Part shown: piece after piece, positions 1 through 10,900 of the stretch
Position numbering within the stretch: position 1 is the first letter of the stretch
Layout of the letters: each line of letters starts with the position of its first letter
Source: Paraphaeosphaeria minitans
Lineage: Eukaryota > Ascomycota > Dothideomycetes > Pleosporales > Didymosphaeriaceae
Assembly (NCBI GenBank): GCA_015832175.1
Contig: WJXW01000015.1
Coordinates: 620,001-684,000, forward strand
Direction of reading: 5' to 3'
DNA length: 64,000 nucleotides
The notes under the pieces: model-generated
Told to the model about the DNA's origin: nothing
Database searches by the model: none
What the model saw: only the letters and a program-made list of their open reading frames with translations
Program-made: the position numbers and the translations under genes

Positions 1-800
1 GCACCCACGAACGAGAGCACGACCGAGAGCATATGCGAGCGAGAGATGATGATGGTGAGACTAAAATTGCGCATTAAGATTCTAAAGCACCAGAACTAGA
101 GACTCGTGACAGGAGGAAGAAGCTGCTCTTTGATTAGCGACATTGATGATAAAATAAGAATGTAAGACGAAGGCAGCTCAGTACGATTATGTGGTGTACT
201 GCTTGCTGACTTTCCAGCGCGCTTCTAGGTGTGTGTTAGCCTCACGTTATGTACACGAACATGGAATGGTTGTATGCCCTTATTTACTGACAGCAGATAG
301 TTATATCAAGCGTTAAATGCATAGGTGTCACACTGACTATTGAAAACTCCATTAACTTACGTTACTAAAGGCTAACCATGCGTATTATCTATACGCCGAT
401 CGAGAGTAAAATCATAGATAAGCCCACCCGATGATAAACAGTCGCGCTCTTGATGGATTACATGCACACGAAGTAGTTGATAGTGATTAAAGTCGACAGC
501 CGAGCTGTTGCCAAGCTGGAGGCACAGACCCTCATCTCGGCATTTCCCGTTATGCCTTCTGAGTTACCAGCGCAGCCACTGCTACGTTAGCTAGGAGCCT
601 TTGCGCGAGCTGGAAGCGCTACAAGCTGAGGATATCTGAAAGTCACGTCTTTTGCCGTTATAGTAAAGGCCAGCCAGACAGCACGACGTGCAGGTATTCA
701 CATGAGGTGACGTTATTGTCTCGGGCCCTTTGCACTTGTCATCTGGACCACACACGGTGGGAAGATCAAGAATGCTCAACCAGAAACAGGGGAGCCGCTG
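1..800 (+). repeat. Dispersed 0.8 kb repeat, copy A (cut by window start)
   Basis: This stretch aligns end to end, same orientation, with about 58137-58930. Shared anchors include GAGAGCATATGCGAGCG near the start, GACGAAGGCAGCTC near 165, CGCCGATCGAGAG near 395 and CTCAACCAGAAACAGG near 775. Where the copies differ, copy A usually has T or A where copy B has C or G, as expected if copy A suffered RIP. The first bases keep a minus-strand reading related to the membrane-like open frame at 57737-58156, so the repeat may be a duplicated gene fragment rather than a transposon. No terminal repeats are visible because the left end is missing. Confidence 0.8.
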
Positions 801-1379
801 CAGATATGCGCACTCGAGTCAGATGGGCTATGTTAGCGCCACTGGCGATGGTGCTACCGACAACTGGCGCACTGGGGTGATGAGCCTTCCGAGCTCCAGT
901 GGCGCATACGTGGAAGCAGAGGGCTGCATGGAGTAGGTCGAAGCAGGTTTACGGCGACCTGCTGTTGGCGTCTTGATACTAAGCCGTCGTCACTGTTGTA
1001 GTGTTTGTAAACGCCACCAGGGCCATGAGCAATTGATTAGAGCTTGTATTGGCGTGGCGAGATAGGTGAAACGCGGGGCACTTTGTTTGAGCCGAGTCTA
1101 GCACCCGGCTCACGCTCCTCAATGTGTGCCTATATCTTATATCACAGGCAATTCATAGCCAACATCAAATCACATTCGTACCTAACATTGAAAAGCCAGT
1201 AGCTTTACGTTCTCGAAGAATCTCTTGTATAGAGTTGAAGGGATCGTGCCAACAACCCTCATCAAATTAGCTATCGACCCATCTAGATTTCCAGACATCG
1301 ATCGTCGACGTATATGCCTTCACACAGGCCAATTCGATCATCAGATTCTCGAGGTCTGTAAATCTAAGCGACTACTAAG
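801..1379. other. Intergenic, nothing recognised
   Basis: Only short open frames are present and none shows codon-like structure or a known motif. It separates the repeat from the three-exon gene on the minus strand. Confidence 0.4.
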
Positions 1380-2263
1380 CTACATGATACCCTGGCGAAT
1401 GATGCTTGCTGTTCTCTGCCGCTTCCGCGTCTGCGTTTTCGCGTCGTCACCCGAAACCCTCCCATCACCCACCTTACGTTCATCGCAGTCTGTCATAGGC
1501 TTGTTGTGTTTCGCAAGTGGCGCGTCCTGTGCGGCCTCCACGTTGCATGGTGGATTGCGGCTTTCAGGTTGGCCTCGACGAGGGGTATGTGCAGCCACGG
1601 TATACCCAACAGCCTTTCTTCGGTAGCTAGATCCCAAACCATATTCTCTTCCAGTCGGAGGATCCTCGAAGTGGACGGCGAGTACGTCTGGCGGCTCATA
1701 AGTCTCTACCTCGTCTCCAGACTCGCCGGCCGAAGATGTGTGAGCCAGGCTATCCGCAGGCAATCCATCTTCTCCATCTTGATCTTCCTCTTCGACCGAC
1801 GGCAACACGCTTCGATGAGTCTTAAGTTCAGCTGCAGCAACCCCAGTTACCACACTGCGTGGCGCTAGCTGCGCGCATGCGTTAGTATAGGTCCCTTTTT
1901 AGTCAGGCAACAACGTACCGGCTGAAGTGACTCGTTTCCTTGGGCTTTAGCGTCGCCTGATTTCACATACATCTTCATGAGCTCCATGAGCACTGCATCC
2001 CGTTGCGCTGCGAGGAAATTGTTCTGCCTGCGATTTCTTAACACGTGTTGTCCAAACGAGCAGTGACATTATTACTGTTGACGCAGATGAAGATCCTGCA
2101 ATAATCTTCGTATAGGTTGTAGCTCGTGGCCCAGGGAGTCTGCGATACTCTTCTGCATTTGTACCAGCTTTTTTTCGATGTCGCTTTTCTCTAGCTCGGG
2201 TTGGGTAGCTGCCATCTCTCTAGAAGTTTCTGGATGTCCAGGGATTGGAGAGTAGGTTTGCAT
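1380..2263 (-). CDS. Hypothetical coiled-coil protein, three exons
   Basis: Three open frames on the minus strand join in phase across two good introns: 2028-2075 (48 nt) and 1919-side intron 1869-1918 (50 nt, with a TACTAAC branch site). The product is about 261 aa from the ATG ending at 2263; a second in-frame ATG lies at 2215. Residues about 17-95 are rich in E, K, L and Q and look like a coiled coil (EKKLVQMQKSIADSLGHEL). The C-terminal half is acidic (VEEEDQDGED) and ends with a basic KTQTRKRQR stretch that could be a nuclear signal. I do not recognise the family. The spliced frame, not any single exon, is what argues that the gene is real. Confidence 0.5.
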
Positions 2264-2914
2264 GCCGCCGAGGAGTTACGAACGTTATTTACAGCTCTGG
2301 GCGATCGTGCGTCCTCATGCATTGGGCTTATGGGGAGTACAGCACTTTCGTGTTTGGTGATTTCTGGTGTTTACGGTTTGTAAAAAGCATCTACAAGCGT
2401 GAGCACTACGAAACTCTATCACTCTTCCAAACAGGCACGTATCCCCGTCATCATTAACCTGCCCTGACGTGTATGTTTGCATTACGTAGTCCTGTAAGAT
2501 GTGGAGAATTGCACGTCGTGGCTCTTGCTTAGCCGCATCCCAACAACCTCGCTGCTTTTAGGTCAGCAGCTCGACTCGAGATGATCATGGCTAGATTCCG
2601 CGAATGTGTCCATACATCGCGCAACCATAACTGTAGATGTGTTGATGAAACAGTATTAGCAACTCTCAATGCCCACGCTTACACAGCTTAACTGTATTTT
2701 GCCATACGGATGATTCTTATTGCACAATACGGCTCACATGTCTTCGTCTGTTTGATGCTCAACTCATCACCCGTAAAAGTAATAATCAACATTGACGTAA
2801 GCATTTAGAGGCCCAGGTCGTATAATTAAGCTTCCTGTTGATCGAGCCCGCCCTGGTGACCGCGAGTATCTGCACTCGCGAGCCTTCTGTACGTATCCTG
2901 TATCTCTCACAGTC
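2264..2914. other. Intergenic, nothing recognised
   Basis: No convincing coding frame, tRNA or repeat was seen. Pyrimidine-rich sequence ending in CTCACAG lies just before the ATG at 2915 and could be a splice acceptor for a missed upstream exon. Confidence 0.35.
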
Positions 2915-3340
2915 ATGACTGTACCATTGAGCGGGTCAGGCGCCCAATCCCTTAAGGCTACCCTTCCTCGTGAATGCAAGGTTACTAGCTATAAGAGTTA
3001 CTTCGCTGAGAGCTCTGCTGGTCCAGACGACCTATTGATAGAGGGCAGCAGCATCGAGGAGAGCGAGGACGACGACGACCTTCTTTTTATTGATCCGGAT
3101 GAGCTAGGTGATTCGGAAGAAGAGTATGTTCCGCACGACTCAAGTGAAGATGACAGTTGCAGTACAAACTCCGACACCTATTATGACCTTGACGATGACC
3201 TGGATGATTGGTACGACCTCAGTGGTCTGTACGCCAGGCTCTGGGAAGACACCGACGATGATGCAGCCGCGGAAGGGAATTTGGAGCATGCAGAGGAGGA
3301 CGAGGGTGAGAAAGAGTTAGTCTCCCATCTATTGATTTGA
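2915..3340 (+). CDS. Highly acidic hypothetical protein
   Basis: A single 141-codon frame starts with ATG. From residue about 35 it is dominated by D, E and S (EESEDDDDLLFIDPDELGD), with further acidic runs to the end. There is no recognisable domain, signal peptide or membrane segment. Such low-complexity acidic stretches are common in fungal hypothetical proteins but also arise by chance in GA-rich DNA. Composition supports coding weakly. A splice acceptor-like sequence directly upstream suggests the true start may lie in an earlier exon. Confidence 0.35.
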   Translation: MTVPLSGSGAQSLKATLPRECKVTSYKSYFAESSAGPDDLLIEGSSIEESEDDDDLLFIDPDELGDSEEEYVPHDSSEDDSCSTNSDTYYDLDDDLDDWYDLSGLYARLWEDTDDDAAAEGNLEHAEEDEGEKELVSHLLI

Positions 3341-4161
3341 AGGCAGCCTAAAGCACTAGCTCTTGGCAGGTTCCAGCAGGAGGCAAGTGCAGCGGCAAGT
3401 AGGTACTTTGTGAGGGAGCTACTTCCTTGCAGATGGATCCTTGTATAGAGCAAGGCCATAATGATGATCATATTGACAATATATGTCTAATCGTGGCCTG
3501 TTAGGGGAGCGATCGTGGAGTTCAACGGAATCAGACAAATATTGACGATTTGTCCCATTGCACAGGTCCACCATGGGTACGTCTTGTACCGCGCTTGATT
3601 TGTGACTTTATCATGATCTCCCGGCCTTTCGAACCTAGCGTAACGTTAGAATAACCACAATAGAATAATTACTGAACAGATACAGTCTGAAAGCATCAGC
3701 GTTGAAGTGGCTACGCCCCACTGGGGTGTTAAATTAACGAATTAACGAAAAGCTTATTGCTGCAAAATCTAACGTGCCTCCGTCTGTACTTGGCGCCGGT
3801 CCAGGTCGTATCTCGCTTGCGCAACTCAGAGCCCGCAAGAGAGGTATAATTGGGAGTTTAAGACTTGCAATCGATCTTGACAAGCCTTGCAAATTCTCAC
3901 TGCATCCGTAGCTACGGGGAAATCGTAGGAGTCAACAGGGCAAGACTGGAGATGCAGTTATGCAGTCACTACGACCATATGACCTCATTGATATACCAAC
4001 TAATCTAACTAATAGATAGCTAACTTAATAAGCAAATCTGTAAATATAATTTACTGGAAAGTAAATGGAACTTCACTGCTCGTTCTTGACCTTCGGGAAT
4101 GAACGTTTATTACAAGCGCTTAGATAACCCCATGTCACCGTAGAGGTGCTGAAATCCCACC
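3341..4161. other. Intergenic, AT-rich
   Basis: AT-rich DNA with short direct repeats such as TAATCTAACTAATAG near 4001. No coding or structural RNA signal was seen. Confidence 0.4.
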
Positions 4162-4968
4162 CTACAGACCGTGGATAAACCACCCTTCAGCCAGCTCCTT
4201 CAAGCCCTCTATAGCTGCCTGTGCTGATGACGAGCTGAGCAAAGGATGTCTCCGAATGTTGCGCTCGAACAACGACGGATTGAATTTCTCTTCCCTGGGA
4301 ACCCAGCGGAGATTGAGTGGCACCTGCACATTCATCCTGACTTGCTCAGATTCAGCGTCCAAGAGATAAGATACCGAAGTTGCCTGAACAAGCCGTTTGA
4401 TGAGTGCGGATTATTTCCGAAGCGCGAACAGGTAGGATAAACCACGGGGAACAAAGTTCGGGTCGGCTTGGGACCAATACGGTATGTGGACTCTCACGGA
4501 CACGTCGACATTCTTCTTGCAGTAGTTCAGGATCGCTATCAGCATAGCCTGGCCATAATCACTTTCGAAAGTCATCGAGGAGCACTTGATCGCCACTTGG
4601 CGAAGCATGGACCAGCGGTGGAAGAGTGGGACGCACTGCTCCATGGCGTTCAAGGAGCGGCTGTCTTCGAGAATAACACGGTTCTGAGGGAGTGCCAGTC
4701 CTTTGGTCTCCTTATAAAGTTGCTTGCAGACGTACTTGAGCTGGTTGATTTCGCTTCGATGCGTCCGGGAACGTGGAAAGGCCCGCCGGAGCAAAGCCCT
4801 GCGAAGCGCGGCGAGGATGCTCTTGCGAGAGGACCGGTGCGTCGACCTTCTGCAAAGCCTGTTGATGCCATCTTTGTCTTGCTTGTAGAGAAGACCGTCC
4901 GCGTCATAAAGTACGGTGAGATAAATCTGGTCACGGAGCTCCCGGGGGAGCCGGAGTAGGGGGGACAT
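4162..4968 (-). pseudogene. F-box-like 'LRLPRELRDQIY' protein with one in-frame stop
   Basis: The minus strand is open from ATG at 4968 to TAG at 4162, about 268 codons, except for a single TAA at 4411-4413. The N-terminus MSPLLRLPRELRDQIYLTVL matches the short F-box-like motif that opens a large family of dothideomycete proteins of unknown function. The frame runs straight through the stop (FALRK, stop, SALIKRLVQAT) and continues with protein-like sequence, so the TAA is probably a mutated CAA, a C-to-T change of the RIP type. Length and the downstream part agree with one gene rather than two. Stop-codon readthrough or a strain polymorphism is possible. No function beyond a possible protein-interaction role can be assigned. 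Confidence 0.65.
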
Positions 4969-5120
4969 GCTGAGTTTCACAAGTCTTTTCTATCTCCACT
5001 TATAACCTCCACGGAGCCTCTGTTGACAGTGATCGAATAGCAGTTTTGCCGCGATTCAAACAGCTGACCGTTGCGCCACTGCTGTCAGGTAAGCGGAGAA
5101 GATTGCCCCACCCCGCACGT

Positions 5121-6276
5121 CTACAATAACAATAAGCCGATCCACCCGTTCAGCATAACCTCTTCCACATGTGCATTCCTACGTGATGTGACGGTGTGAC
5201 TGGCGCATGCTTCTTCATCTTTGCATCTGTCATCGATGGGCTCACCGTTCGCTAGCAGAGTAGCGATTCTTTTCCGGTAGATCTCCATTCTGTGCACTCT
5301 CCACGTCGTGACTCCGTTTTCATCTAGCTCTTTGTTATCCGTCACCCTGATGCTTATCTGCGGCAGCGTGGCGGACTCTACTCGCATCGAAAAAAGGGTG
5401 CCTGAGTTCGCAAACAGCCTACTCCCTAGCTTAGCTGCGATGCCTGAGCCTGGCTCCATTGCACGGTTATCCCACGACCGTCGGATGAGAAGTGAATGAG
5501 GTCGGAAGGGTTTCAGCCAACGGTACTTCTTCGCTATATAGCCCATATCGGCCTCGATGATCGGATCGCCATCGTTGATCAGAGAGAGAAATAACGAGCC
5601 CTGATGATTTGAGCGCTCATCACCATGCACGGGAAGCGTAGTGGTCGATATAGGCGGTGCCCCGAATACGATGCAGTGAATAGCGTCGAATTCTGCTGCG
5701 GTCTCGGGCAGTGGAGAGGTTTTGGTCGACTTGAGGTGCGCATACAAAAGGCTCGCAATGGCAGCCCCTGCCGAGTGCCCCGTAAATAATAGCGTTGATC
5801 CCCTTTCGACAGCACTTAGGGAAACCGCGAGGGGGCTGATTAGTATCTTGACGGCCTCCAGGAATCCAGTGTGACACAGGTTCCGTTGTCCGCCCTTGAA
5901 GTCATCAGCACTCAAGTGATCCATCATTTGGCGGTGCTACGAACCAAACCCCCCGTGGCTCGGATGCGCCCTTCTTTAAGTTCACTATCCAGTCTTTGAG
6001 ACCTCGTGTGCCAGAAACGGCGACGACAGTGACCCGACTCTGCGAGCTAGTACGGCGCTGGCTGATCTTAATCCGCTCCAGTGCGGCGGAGGGGGTCGCT
6101 AAAGAAACGGTAACGCCATTGTATGCTTCGTCCGAACAAGCAGCTGCCAGATGTATCAACGGCCAAGCAGCTGGTGCGCTGGGTACTGTTTTAGCTACGC
6201 GAATCTGGTACGGAAGGTTACAGACATTTCGTTCTCCGTGGCAGCAATGTGTGCAGGTGTCGCCCGAATAGAGCAC
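5121..6276 (-). pseudogene. Lipase class 3-like alpha/beta hydrolase, frame broken
   Basis: The second part (5927-5121) carries the nucleophile elbow GHSAGAAIASLLYAHL, a likely catalytic Asp in LINDGDPI and a downstream His, the usual triad of fungal class-3 lipases. The first part (6276-5905) supplies the upstream strand and turn VTVVAVSGTRGLKDWIV, which in this family precedes the lid. The two frames differ by one base and change near 5925-5945. A 49 nt GT...AG stretch could be spliced out, but that would remove conserved residues, so a one-base indel is more likely. The 5' end is uncertain: the upstream frame has no ATG, and an ATG in another frame lies near 6390. No clear signal peptide is visible. 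It would hydrolyse acylglycerols or other esters if intact. Confidence 0.65.
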
Positions 6277-6414
6277 GCAGGCAGGATACTAGCTAGTTGA
6301 GTATGGGGAGGTTGTTGGGAGGTCTGCCTTCCATTCATCCTGGTATGGGAGCTTTCGACTTGGTCACGCATGCGAAATAAGGGGAGCATCGCATCGCCCC
6401 GGCAGAATTTCAAT

Positions 6415-7020
6415 TACGTGTAAGTACAAAATTCAAATACGATTATCTGGAGAGTTGCTTGTTTAGACTAGCTATTGATCACGTACTACCCTTAGCCCTC
6501 CATCTTTCTATGAATCTGAAAAGCCTGTGTGACCTGACATGCTAGCGAGTAAGACTGCCACGAACAAGCTTCACTTAGCGCATGTATTGATTGCACTCGG
6601 GCTACGGTGCAGCATGACTGCTCCAAGGTAATGGCGTGTAGAACCTCGGTCTCATGCGATTGATGTTGTTCGACACTGACGGATGAGGCTTGTTATTTCC
6701 ACCGGCACATGATAGTTCGTGTTTCGATGGAGGGCAACGTCACCCACAGGACGTAGTCCAAGTCAATTGCAGCTCCGTCGGGCCTTAAGCTCCCATGTTC
6801 GCTTGCTATCGTGGACGAAGCTAATTTCGTGCAGGTTGGTCGCTTCGAAGGCGTCCGCAGAATGAAGGAAACGATTCGATATTTCTCACGATGAATATAG
6901 AATGCTAACGTTGAATCGACAAATAGATGGCATCCATATAGTCCATTAAGTCACAACTGAAACATTCCGATACTAGTTCTGCGCGCAACTTAGCCAATAC
7001 CGCTGGCAACGTGCTCCACG
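6415..7020. other. Intergenic, nothing recognised
   Basis: No coding frame of note and no repeat seen. Confidence 0.4.
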
Positions 7021-7538
7021 TTATTTCCCGCCCGTGTCAAGTCTCAAGAAGTCACTTTCCGTGATTTGACGTCTGAGCGCTGCAGTTACGATCCTGATGG
7101 CGCTAAATTGGTTACGAAGAGTGCCTTCGACAAATTCCAATGCCGTGTCGAGGCTCTCCAAGTCGTGAAGGAACTCTGCCGGCATCTGCTTCCATGCAAC
7201 ATTGTTGGAAGCCTGCAAAGGCAAGTTGCGGCCATTCTTTGGTGTTGAAATTTCGCTTTGGCCGGTTTCCCCGCCCGTTTTTCGGTCGGCATTGATTGGA
7301 CTGCTTCCAGGACCAGTGACGATCGGCTCCAAGGATTGGCTGTCGCTCCCACGACGTCCACGTGGCACTTCGTCGGCCTGTGCCACTTTACCGGCCTTCT
7401 TCGGCTTTGTGCCTAACGCTGCTGTTAGTTTAGTACGGAAGAAGGTGCCAGATACGGACTCCCGGGGGTGCCATTCCTTCTCTCCGCGCCTCCCAGCTCC
7501 TTACAGCGTCCTCGTTTTGCAGTATTTGTCCCAGCCAT
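7021..7538 (-). CDS. Hypothetical protein, two exons
   Basis: A short first exon (7505-7538, ATG at 7538) joins in phase to the main exon (7021-7412) across a 92 nt intron. The donor is GTAAGG and the 3' end has CTAAAC/CTAAC branch sequence. The spliced product is about 141 aa. It begins with a basic segment (TAKRGRCTKPKKAGK), continues through a polar, probably disordered middle, and ends with an amphipathic helical region (EFLHDLESLDTALEFVEGTL). I do not recognise the family. The basic N-terminus would suit a nuclear protein, but that is only inference. Confidence 0.5.
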
Positions 7539-7860
7539 GATCGCAAAATCGGCATCAAGATTTTGTGAGATTCCTGTAGGTAGAACACAAGTATATACGC
7601 ATTGGACTGTTTGTAGGTTGCCCAACTTCACTCCTTTACCACAGTGTAGTAATCCATTACATTTGATCATCACGCAAGGATACGAATAACGAACTCCGCA
7701 GATGTCATTGCCTTCTTACTTCTCTCAATAATCTGCTTATTGCTTGTAAGCGTGTGCTGTGATGCTAGCAGCAGGCCACCGTCACTTCATTGAGTCTGCT
7801 TACACCGCTATGTACCGTAGCCCCATCAGCTTGCTCGCCGCACCAAACAATGAGGAATAG

Positions 7861-7870
7861 CATATAAATC
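7861..7870 (+). promoter_or_regulatory. TATA-like box of the AA11 gene
   Basis: CATATAAATC lies about 30 nt upstream of the ATG at 7897. That is short for a fungal leader, so transcription may start very near the ATG. Confidence 0.35.
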
Positions 7871-7896
7871 GAGATGCCCGCTCGTAAAGCTGGCTC

Positions 7897-9015
7897 ATGC
7901 GTAGCTTCCGTACGATGCTGATCCAAATTGCGTCGCTTGCGTTCGTCTTCACGGTACTCTCAAGCTCTGCGGCGCATATGATACTTGAGAATCCTGTGCC
8001 CTACGGTCAGTCTACCCTGAATAACTCTCCCTTGGATGACTCCGGTCTGGACTTCCCCTGCAAACTCCGAGTAGGTGTGTATGACCTGACTCGAATGAAC
8101 TACTGGACGGCTGGCGAAGCACAGACCGTTAGTTTTCTAGGGTCCGCGGTCCATAGTGGAGGGTCCTGCCAGTTTTCCGTGACAAACGATCTACAGCCCA
8201 CAAAAGCTAGCCAGTGGAAGGTAGTGCACAGTGTCATTGGCGGATGCCCAACGAGCGCGGACGGTAACCTCGCTAGAGGTTCAACAGGCCACGGAGCGGC
8301 CACGTTTGATGTCACGTTACCAAAGGGGCTGCCGAGTGGTAGATATACGTTTGCTTGGACCTGGTTCAATAGGGAAGGAGATCGTGAGATGTATACGAAC
8401 TGTGCTCCTATCTCAGTCGGCGGCGGTGGAAACGACACCACGTTCTTGGAGAAGCTGCCCGACATGTTCGTCGCCAATCTGCCACGCAGCGCTTGCTCAA
8501 CAGTAGAAGGTTTTGATTATGCGTTCCCAGACCCAGGAGACTCAGTAACGACGTGCATGCAGGCAAGGATCGCCACAACGCTCGACGGGCCTGCGTGTGC
8601 TTCTGTAACCGCACTGGGTGTTGGTTCTGGAATGACGCGCCCTGCTGAGGGTGCTTCACGTAGCCTGCACCACCAAGGCGGCGAAGCAGCGACCCTGCAC
8701 CAGATATTACCAGCTCCTGCGGGCCCAACACAGTCTACATCCACGACGAACGTAGGGGAAGACGTCGTGCTCATGGGGACGTCCACGGTCGAGCCTCAGA
8801 TGCATGTCGCACAAATTGCACCTTCTTCGCCAGTAGCTCCGGTGGCCTCTTCTGCTGCTTGCGTGCCGTGCGATTCCGAAGACGACATTCTCTGCATAGA
8901 TGAGCATCGTTTTGGGATCTGCAATCAAGGCTGCGCGCTCCCTCAGCCACTGGCCGCTGGGACTGTGTGCTTAGACGGACGGATTCAGAGACGTTCTGGA
9001 CGATTGTCTCCATAA
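7897..9015 (+). CDS. Secreted AA11 lytic polysaccharide monooxygenase (chitin-active family)
   Basis: This 372 aa, intron-free protein matches the AA11 copper monooxygenase family along the catalytic domain. A 26-residue signal peptide (hydrophobic AFVFTVLSSSAA) is followed by His27, which becomes the N-terminal histidine of the copper brace. The second ligand His85 sits in GSAVHSGGSCQ and the axial Tyr165 in REMYTNCAP. Other family landmarks are NPVPYG, SPLDDSG.DFPC, TKASQWKVVHS, FAWTWFNREG and PDMFVANL. A Ser/Thr/Pro-rich linker then leads to a Cys-rich C-terminal module (CVPCDSEDDILC...GTVC), like the small domain often attached to AA11 enzymes. The enzyme should cleave chitin oxidatively outside the cell. 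No lesion is visible, unlike most neighbours. Confidence 0.92.
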   Translation: MRSFRTMLIQIASLAFVFTVLSSSAAHMILENPVPYGQSTLNNSPLDDSGLDFPCKLRVGVYDLTRMNYWTAGEAQTVSFLGSAVHSGGSCQFSVTNDLQPTKASQWKVVHSVIGGCPTSADGNLARGSTGHGAATFDVTLPKGLPSGRYTFAWTWFNREGDREMYTNCAPISVGGGGNDTTFLEKLPDMFVANLPRSACSTVEGFDYAFPDPGDSVTTCMQARIATTLDGPACASVTALGVGSGMTRPAEGASRSLHHQGGEAATLHQILPAPAGPTQSTSTTNVGEDVVLMGTSTVEPQMHVAQIAPSSPVAPVASSAACVPCDSEDDILCIDEHRFGICNQGCALPQPLAAGTVCLDGRIQRRSGRLSP

Positions 9016-9270
9016 TAGAAATCATTGAAGCATTCTAGACCAGAGAAAGTTTATCTAAAGCAAGTTTATTTCATATTCGCCTCGCGTCGATTCAATTCAG
9101 AATATGCTTCTCGAAAGGACATTTAACGTTAAGTTAGCTTTGGTTTTTTTTCATATAAGTTGTTCAATCACATGCACTTCAGGATCTTTCGTCTATTTTC
9201 TTGACATAGGGATGAGCATGAAGTAATGGAAGGTACTGAGAGTCACACAGTGGTGTCTCAAGTAATGTAA

Positions 9271-9418
9271 CTAACGTCTATCTCTGCACGGCGAAAAAAA
9301 CTGTGGGCCAAGAACAACCAATTAGATGATGCGGACTGCTGACTTATCTATCATTGTTGCCTTCTCATTGGTTGTTCTCGGCCCACAGTGTTTTTCGCCA
9401 TACAGTGACAGACGTTAG
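9271..9418. mobile_element. 148 bp MITE, copy 1
   Basis: Inverted arms of 52 bp (9271-9322 and 9367-9418) flank a 44 bp centre. Both arms begin CTAACGTCT and contain GGCGAAAAA, ACTGTGGGCC and AACAACCAAT. A diverged copy of exactly the same length sits at 14364-14511. It has no coding capacity, as expected of a non-autonomous miniature inverted-repeat element. Target duplications are not clear. Confidence 0.7.
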
Positions 9419-10900
9419 CAGTAATGCGACTACTAAGTTAGCGCATAACGAACGTAACGTCGCTCACTTATCGCTAGCCATCAAATTGCTTGTCGGCGCG
9501 AATATTATCGCCGCGAACCTTCATCATGCATTAACCAGAGCCTACAGAGAGTCGCGCGACATCCACATCAGGACGCAGGCAGAACATGACATAATCCTTT
9601 AGTACACCCCAGGCCGTCACGTTTAGCGTTGTTGATGCTCACTTACAGCAACGTATACGCATTCGATTCACGTTATTGCATTAGCAACACTTTTCACCAG
9701 CGTCGCCTCAGTGGCATTACAAAGATACGGATGGGTGCTGATATTGTATAACCATTACTATCACCATTACCATTATTAGCTCAAGGCGCAAATTCAATCA
9801 CCCTTACATTAAAGAAGAACACATAATGAGTTTTTCTTTCCTCCCAAGTTGTTATCGTAATACAGAAAATTCTATTTTCTAACACCAGCGTTATAGTTAG
9901 CAGGTGGCTTGTACTCTTCGTAGAAGCACGCATACTGTCGTCTTACAGTCCTCAGCACTTCCCCCTCTATTGTGTAAGCTGCAAATCACTCACACCGCTA
10001 GGCCACGCTCTTTCCTACATTCGTCTAGCTTGGTTGCGGAAGACTCTAAGCCTATTAGACATATTGTAGAAGAGAGCTAGGCCTTTGCTAAGTTGGGGTA
10101 AACATGAGACGAAATCGTAAGGTTGGACATTGCACGGTATAGCTCGTGAGATGGACTAACGTTAGGTTGATTCTTTCGACTATTAGACCTCTAAGGATTA
10201 CATTAACAACGCAGGTTCTGATGTATACACGAGCCCTAGCAAAGTCAAAGCATTGCGTAAAATTAGAAATGCAAGCGGGCATAACGTTCGAGCTTATTAG
10301 GTCCCAAGTTAATCATGTACACGCTTCGTTGCCCTTCACTTGATTGGTAGTTGTAATTTCGTGGACAGAGACGAAAAAAGAGCCGAGCTCGTGTGTAGCG
10401 CTCCAGACAAATCCTAATTTGACTCCACCTTTGGGATCTCGCATCTCCAGTATGGTACTACTAAACACTTAAAGCTGAGAGTATTAGACTGAGGTCTCGT
10501 ATGCCAAAGTAGCCATCTAACCCACAACGGCAATAGCTCTAGTTAGCGTGACGTGCGACGTGCGCTTGTTAAACTGTTAGTAAAGAAAAGGAACATCGCT
10601 TATGACTTAACCCACTATTGGCCGAGCGCTTGGCAGGGAACCACCAGCGCAAGTCTGGATTGTCGCTTTCGAGCGACATGCACAGGTGGGGCTAACGGAA
10701 CTTCCTATTTATAGCTTCTTTAAAGTCGGAAGCCGCTGCCGAACCAGTCTGAGAACTTAACCAACCGTTCTGCTTAACGTGCTCGGTTGCCGGTCGCATA
10801 GAGGAAGCGAAATCGATCCTTCCCGACACACAAGTCTATGGCAGTGTTGCAATTAATATTTCCCTGCTGTAAGCTCGGCATGATGGCCTGCCTGTGAGCT
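9419..10900. other. AT-rich gene desert
   Basis: No recognisable gene. Sequence is rich in TpA and in the string TTAACG/CGTTAA, as expected of DNA mutated by RIP. A short plus-strand open frame (9354-9602) starts inside the MITE and shows no domain. Confidence 0.4.

Noticed and set aside
5024..5086. tRNA-like sequence on the minus strand (A box TGGCGCAACGG, ends that pair over about 5 bp)
   Set aside because: Only 63 nt long, the B box is degenerate (ATTCGATCA in place of GTTCGANNC) and the anticodon arm does not pair. At best a decayed tRNA.
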